Made by a program: the position numbers and the translations under genes. A stretch of 19,097 nt of DNA from Lachnospiraceae bacterium (GTDB taxonomy: Bacteria > Bacillota > Clostridia > Lachnospirales > Lachnospiraceae). Shown here piece by piece: positions 15,944 through 19,097 of the stretch. The stretch's first letter is position 1. Each line of letters starts with the position of its first letter. A model generated the notes under the pieces. The model searched no databases and had not been told where the DNA came from. It saw only the letters and a program-made list of their open reading frames with translations. The stretch is taken from assembly GCA_900772845.1 (NCBI GenBank), contig CAAGSD010000037.1, positions 1 to 19,097 on the forward strand. The letters are read 5' to 3'.

Positions 15944-16315
15944 TTACTTCAGAGTAACCTTTGCGCCAACTTCCTCAAGCTTCTTCTTGATGTCCTCAGC
16001 CTCTTCCTTAGTAGCGCCTTCCTTAACAACCTTAGGAGCTCCGTCAACTACGTCCTTAGCTTCCTTCAGGCCCAGACCGGTTACTTCACGAACAACCTTG
16101 ATAACCTTAACCTTCTCAGCGCCAACCTCGGTCAGCTCTACGTCGAACTCGGTCTTCTCTTCTGCTGCTTCAGCAGGGCCAGCTGCTGCTACAACAACGC
16201 CAGCTGCTGCGGATACACCGAACTCCTCCTCGCAAGCCTTTACGAGATCATTTAACTCTAATACAGATAACTCTTTGATAGCATCGATTAATTCCTGTGC
16301 TGTTAATTTAGCCAT
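15944..16315 (-). CDS. rplL: 50S ribosomal protein L7/L12
   Basis: The 123-residue protein is of normal size. Residues 1-35 form the dimerisation domain that binds L10. An Ala/Gly-rich hinge (SAAAGVVVAAAGPAEAAEE) follows, then the C-terminal factor-binding domain with VIKVVREVTGLGLKEAKDVV, which recruits EF-Tu and EF-G to the ribosomal stalk. The MAKLTAQEL start at 16315 is chosen because GGAGG lies 8 bases upstream. The ATG at 16330 begins within that ribosome binding site. It lies 55 bases after rplJ in the same transcript. Confidence 0.97.
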   Translation of the reverse strand: MAKLTAQELIDAIKELSVLELNDLVKACEEEFGVSAAAGVVVAAAGPAEAAEEKTEFDVELTEVGAEKVKVIKVVREVTGLGLKEAKDVVDGAPKVVKEGATKEEAEDIKKKLEEVGAKVTLK

Positions 16316-16370
16316 TTTAATTTCCTCCATTTGAAATATTTTTGATTGATTGTCACATTAGCTGCAACTA

Positions 16371-16904
16371 TTATTCAGCTGCGGGTGCCTCTTCAGCGGG
16401 AGCTGCTTCGCAGGCTGCTGCGCCGCCTTTTTCAGCCAGCTGATTCATAACACGTGCAAAATTGGTGATAGGACTCTGTAAGCTGCCAAGCAGTTTGGAG
16501 ATGAGTACGTCTCTGGAAGGGATGTTAGCGATTGCAGCCATACCCTTAGCATCATAAACAGTACCTTCTACCACACCGGCCTTGATCTCAAGCTTATCAG
16601 CAGTCTTAGCGAACTGAGCCAGTACTCTTGCAGGAGCGGTTGCATCCTCAGTAGAGTAAGCCATTGCGCTGGGTCCTTCCAGATACTCGGACAGACCTTC
16701 GAACTGTGTACCCTTGAACGCAAAGTTCATCATGGTGTTCTTGTAAACCTTGTAGCTGACTCCTGCCTCACGTAAGCTCTTACGTAACTGGGTATCCTGC
16801 TCAACAGTAAGTCCACGGTAGTCTACCAGAACTACAGACTGGGCATCTTTGATACCAGCAGAAATCTCTTCTACTACAGGCTGTTTTAATTCAACTTTTG
16901 CCAT
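16371..16904 (-). CDS. rplJ: 50S ribosomal protein L10
   Basis: The 177-residue protein is of expected length. The N-terminal domain binds 23S rRNA, with VVLVDYRGLTVEQ and LRKSLREAGVSYKVYKNTM typical of the family. The C-terminal helix binds L7/L12 dimers and ends in an Ala/Glu-rich tail (CEAAPAEEAPAAE). The start is fixed by AAGGAGG seven bases upstream. The gene follows an L10 leader with an attenuator, so the L10-L12 complex probably represses its own transcript. Confidence 0.97.
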   Translation of the reverse strand: MAKVELKQPVVEEISAGIKDAQSVVLVDYRGLTVEQDTQLRKSLREAGVSYKVYKNTMMNFAFKGTQFEGLSEYLEGPSAMAYSTEDATAPARVLAQFAKTADKLEIKAGVVEGTVYDAKGMAAIANIPSRDVLISKLLGSLQSPITNFARVMNQLAEKGGAAACEAAPAEEAPAAE

Positions 16905-16949
16905 TTCTTTACCTCCTTATAGATTTTGTGCCGATAAGAAGAATAAAAT

Positions 16950-16978
16950 AAAAAAACTCTCCGTGAAGACACAGAGAG
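16950..16978 (-). terminator. Attenuator terminator of the rplJL leader
   Basis: On the minus strand CTCTCTGTG and CACGGAGAG form a 9-bp stem (one U-G) with a TCTT loop, followed by seven T residues (plus 16950-16956). It lies between the L10 leader core and rplJ, the position expected for transcription attenuation. The left arm can instead pair with the upstream GAGGAGAT segment, which offers a switch. Confidence 0.8.
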
Positions 16979-17061
16979 ATGATATCATCATACTTATCTC
17001 CTCGGCAGGACTTACGCTCGGTCTCCCTTGCACCTGCTGTCTTCGGCATGGTTTCACAACC
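16979..17061 (-). ncRNA. L10 ribosomal protein leader
   Basis: The minus-strand leader contains CCGAAGACAGCAGGTGC and, further on, GTCCTGCCGAGGAGA. These are the conserved halves of the Firmicutes L10 leader: GCAGG pairs with CCTGC, flanked by the GAAGAC and CGAGG segments. In Bacillus subtilis this RNA binds the L10(L12)4 complex and controls rplJL by attenuation. Here a terminator hairpin follows at once. The assignment is from memory of the family consensus. Confidence 0.82.
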
Positions 17062-17067
17062 TCTGAT

Positions 17068-17096
17068 AGAATAGCATAGGAGATCATGCTTGTCAA
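17068..17096 (-). promoter_or_regulatory. Sigma-A promoter of rplJL
   Basis: On the minus strand TTGACA (plus 17091-17096) and TATTCT (plus 17068-17073) are spaced 17 bases apart, with an extended -10 TGC. It lies between the rplA terminator and the L10 leader, so rplJL forms its own transcription unit. Confidence 0.87.
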
Positions 17097-17125
17097 GGAT
17101 TATTTAATAATTTTCACTAGAATCA

Positions 17126-17164
17126 GGAAAAAGCCGCCTCACTGACAAACAGTGAAGCGGCTTT
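17126..17164 (-). terminator. Intrinsic terminator downstream of rplA
   Basis: On the minus strand GCCGCTTCACTG and CAGTGAGGCGGC form a 12-bp stem (one T-G) with a TTTGT loop, followed by TTTTT. The flanking AAAG extends the stem on the other side. It ends the nusG-rplK-rplA unit. Confidence 0.9.
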
Positions 17165-17199
17165 CCTGCATTCGTTATCTAATTAGATTAGAGATCAGA

Positions 17200-17889
17200 T
17201 TAGAACTTTGCTACGCTGACCTTAACGCCAGGTCCCATGGTGCTGGTCAGGGTGATGCTTCTCAGATACTGACCCTTTAATGCGCTGGGCTTAGCCTTTA
17301 CGATAGCGTCCATAAGTGCGTTGAAGTTCTCCTGCAGAGCTTCCTCAGAGAAAGAAGCCTTACCAACGGGAACATGCACGATGTTGGTCTTATCAAGTCT
17401 GTACTCGATCTTACCGGCTTTGATATCGTTAACTGCCTTGGTTACATCCATGGTTACGGTACCAGCCTTAGGGTTAGGCATTAAGCCCTTAGGTCCGAGA
17501 ACCTTACCCAGACGACCTACAACACCCATCATATCAGGGGTTGCTACTACAACGTCGAAGTCCAGCCATCCTTCGTTCTGGATCTTCGGGATCAGCTCCT
17601 CGCCGCCAACATAATCAGCGCCTGCAGCCTCAGCCTCGTTGATCTTATCGCCCTTTGCGAATACCAGAACTTTTACAGTCTTACCGGTTCCGTTAGGCAG
17701 TACAACTGCGCCACGGATCTGCTGCTCAGCGTGACGTCCGTCACAACCGGTTCTGATGTGAACTTCGATGGTCTCATCGAATTTAGCAGTTGCAGTTTTC
17801 TTAACCAGAGCGATAGCATCGTTAGGCTCATAGAATGTAGCACGATCTACCAGCTTGGCAGCTTCGGTATATTTCTTACCATGTTTCAT
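17200..17889 (-). CDS. rplA: 50S ribosomal protein L1
   Basis: The 229-residue protein is of normal length, with the family phrases LPNGTGKTVKVLVFAKGD, FDVVVATPDMMGVVGRLGKV, LGPKGLMPNPKAGTVT and the C-terminal TLTSTMGPGVKV. L1 forms the mobile stalk that handles E-site tRNA, and in many bacteria it also represses its own operon by binding the L11 leader. The ATG is placed 7 bases after AGGAGG. It lies 61 bases after rplK and before a strong terminator. Confidence 0.98.
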   Translation of the reverse strand: MKHGKKYTEAAKLVDRATFYEPNDAIALVKKTATAKFDETIEVHIRTGCDGRHAEQQIRGAVVLPNGTGKTVKVLVFAKGDKINEAEAAGADYVGGEELIPKIQNEGWLDFDVVVATPDMMGVVGRLGKVLGPKGLMPNPKAGTVTMDVTKAVNDIKAGKIEYRLDKTNIVHVPVGKASFSEEALQENFNALMDAIVKAKPSALKGQYLRSITLTSTMGPGVKVSVAKF

Positions 17890-17950
17890 TGTTTTACCTC
17901 CTAGGTTCCAGCGGCAATATTTTATCCATTGCCTCCCAAATATTTATAAG

Positions 17951-18376
17951 TTACTCCTCAACAACAATACCCATGCTGCGTGCAGTACCAGCGATCATGC
18001 TCATAGCTGCTTCCAGGCTTGCTGCATTCAGATCCGGCATCTTCATCTCTGCGATTTCCTGAACCTTAGCCTTGGAAATGGTAGCTACCTTGGTCTTGTT
18101 GGGAACGCCGGAACCGGACTTGATGTTGCAGGCTTTCTTTAACAGTACTGCTGCAGGGGGAGTCTTTGTAACGAAACTAAAGCTTCTGTCTGCATATACA
18201 GTAATAACTACGGGAATGATAAGATCTCCCTTGTCTGCTGTTCTTGCGTTGAACTGCTTTGTAAATTCAACGATGTTTACCCCGTGCTGTCCAAGTGCAG
18301 GACCAACAGGGGGAGCCGGTGTTGCTTTGCCGGCAGGGATCTGTAACTTGATATATCCTTCTACTTTCTTTGCCAT
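17951..18376 (-). CDS. rplK: 50S ribosomal protein L11
   Basis: The 141-residue protein is exactly the usual length. It begins MAKKVEGYIKLQIPAGKATP and carries the Pro-rich loop PAPPVGPALGQHGVNI, which in L11 faces the thiopeptide antibiotic site, and a C-terminal domain with TVRSMG-type helices (here GTARSMGI). L11 binds the GTPase centre of 23S rRNA and is needed for RelA activation in organisms that use it. The start at 18376 has AGGAGG seven bases upstream. A frame open to 18466 is non-coding leader. Confidence 0.98.
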   Translation of the reverse strand: MAKKVEGYIKLQIPAGKATPAPPVGPALGQHGVNIVEFTKQFNARTADKGDLIIPVVITVYADRSFSFVTKTPPAAVLLKKACNIKSGSGVPNKTKVATISKAKVQEIAEMKMPDLNAASLEAAMSMIAGTARSMGIVVEE

Positions 18377-18547
18377 TGTGGCACCTCCTATAATGTGGTA
18401 ATTCGGCGCAGGCTGCCTTAGTGCTCGCCTCCTGCTCCCACTGGAACGATTTCCCGTTCCTTTCATGCTGCCACTCCCGATCCATGAACGGGAGTTTTAT
18501 ATTTTATCTCCGAAATGATCCGGAGAAAAAATATCTCTGTAAGCTTG
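18377..18547 (-). promoter_or_regulatory. Structured leader between nusG and rplK
   Basis: In this 171-base gap three hairpins follow one another on the minus strand. ATATTTT and TCTCCG pair with CGGAGA and AAAATAT (plus 18499-18534). ACTCCCG pairs with CGGGAGT (18473-18495). GGAACG pairs with CGTTCC (18443-18460). None is followed by a T-run, so they are not obvious terminators. No consensus promoter was found. A regulatory leader for rplKA, for instance a target for L1, is possible but not proven. Confidence 0.5.
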
Positions 18548-19066
18548 TTAAAGCTTTCTGACCTCTGCAAAGCTGATTTCCACAGGGGTCTCTCTTCCAA
18601 ACATTTCTACATTGATCGTAGCTGTCTGTTTGCCATAGTCCAGTTTCTGCACCACGCCGACAGTGTCCTTCCATACTCCGGCTACCACAGCGATGCTGTC
18701 GCCTTCGCCAAAGTCGATGGATACATTCTCGGTCTTAATGCCCAAAGGCTTCATCTCAGCTTCTGTAAGAGGTACAGGTTTACTTCCGGGACCTACGAAA
18801 CCGGTCACACCACGGGTATTGCGAACGACATACCAGGTATCATCGTTCATCTCCATGTTGAGAAGCACATAGCCGGGGAACATTTTCTTGGAGACCGTCT
18901 TGCGGGCGCCGTCTTTCAGTTCTACGACATCCTGCATGGGAACTCTCACTTCAAGGATCTGTTCTGCCAGACTCTTGTTGTTCTCTATGGTCTTCTCAAT
19001 ATTGGCTTTGACCTTGTTCTCATATCCTGAATAGGTATGGACTACATACCATTTTGCCTCTGCCAT
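18548..19066 (-). CDS. nusG: Transcription elongation and termination factor NusG
   Basis: The 172-residue protein has the N-terminal NGN domain (about 1-110, with WYVVHTYSGYENKVKANIE and FPGYVLLNMEM), which binds the polymerase clamp, and a C-terminal KOW domain (about 118-172, with GDSIAVVAGVWKDTVGVV). NusG promotes processivity and, with the NGN domain, pausing in Firmicutes. The ATG is preceded by GAGGGTGA. The remaining 31 bases of the window are too short to show secE, the usual neighbour, although its end may lie there. It is followed by a structured gap before rplK. Confidence 0.97.
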   Translation of the reverse strand: MAEAKWYVVHTYSGYENKVKANIEKTIENNKSLAEQILEVRVPMQDVVELKDGARKTVSKKMFPGYVLLNMEMNDDTWYVVRNTRGVTGFVGPGSKPVPLTEAEMKPLGIKTENVSIDFGEGDSIAVVAGVWKDTVGVVQKLDYGKQTATINVEMFGRETPVEISFAEVRKL

Positions 19067-19097
19067 ACAATCACCCTCGCTCTATAATGATGTTAAG

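Noticed and set aside
18377..18466. Upstream extension of rplK to an ATG at 18466
   Set aside because: L11 is complete at 141 residues from the ATG at 18376, which has a proper AGGAGG. The extension is non-coding leader with hairpins.

Overview
The window looks like chromosomal DNA of a Lachnospiraceae-type Clostridia (Bacillota). This is inferred from the RpoB and RpoC sequences with their acidic tails, Gram-positive sigma-A promoters and AGGAGG ribosome binding sites, a Firmicutes-type L10 leader, a DUF4860-like protein and a membrane-embedded MCP. No tRNA, rRNA, CRISPR array, insertion sequence or integrase was seen.

Left part, plus strand (about 1-6201). A 450-base non-coding region holds serial small hairpins interspersed with three GATATAAT motifs. 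It leads into a tightly packed run of nine co-directional genes that ends at a strong hairpin terminator. In order they encode a membrane GGDEF-like protein with a degenerate active site, an ECF-type sigma factor, a one-TM membrane protein (possible anti-sigma or sensor), a transglutaminase-like lipoprotein, a GspF/PilC/ComGB-type platform protein, and four small proteins with N-terminal membrane helices. Those four look like pseudopilins: one with a YP motif, one DUF4860-like, one with Glu at +5, and one GspK-like without it. The set resembles part of a type IV pilus, type II secretion or Com pseudopilus. No assembly ATPase, prepilin peptidase or canonical GFTLIE major pilin is present, so those would have to be supplied from elsewhere. 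This is the least ordinary part of the window.

Middle, minus strand (6228-7783). A convergent methyl-accepting chemotaxis protein with six N-terminal TM helices and no extracellular sensor domain, driven by its own consensus promoter.

Right part, minus strand (7882-19097). The classic block reads, in transcription order, nusG, rplK, rplA, terminator, promoter and L10 leader attenuator, rplJ, rplL, terminator, promoter, rpoB, rpoC, terminator. The rpoBC pair has both its own consensus promoter and a strong hairpin terminator separating it from rplJL. This block is conserved housekeeping DNA, with the rifampicin-resistance region of RpoB in the wild-type form.
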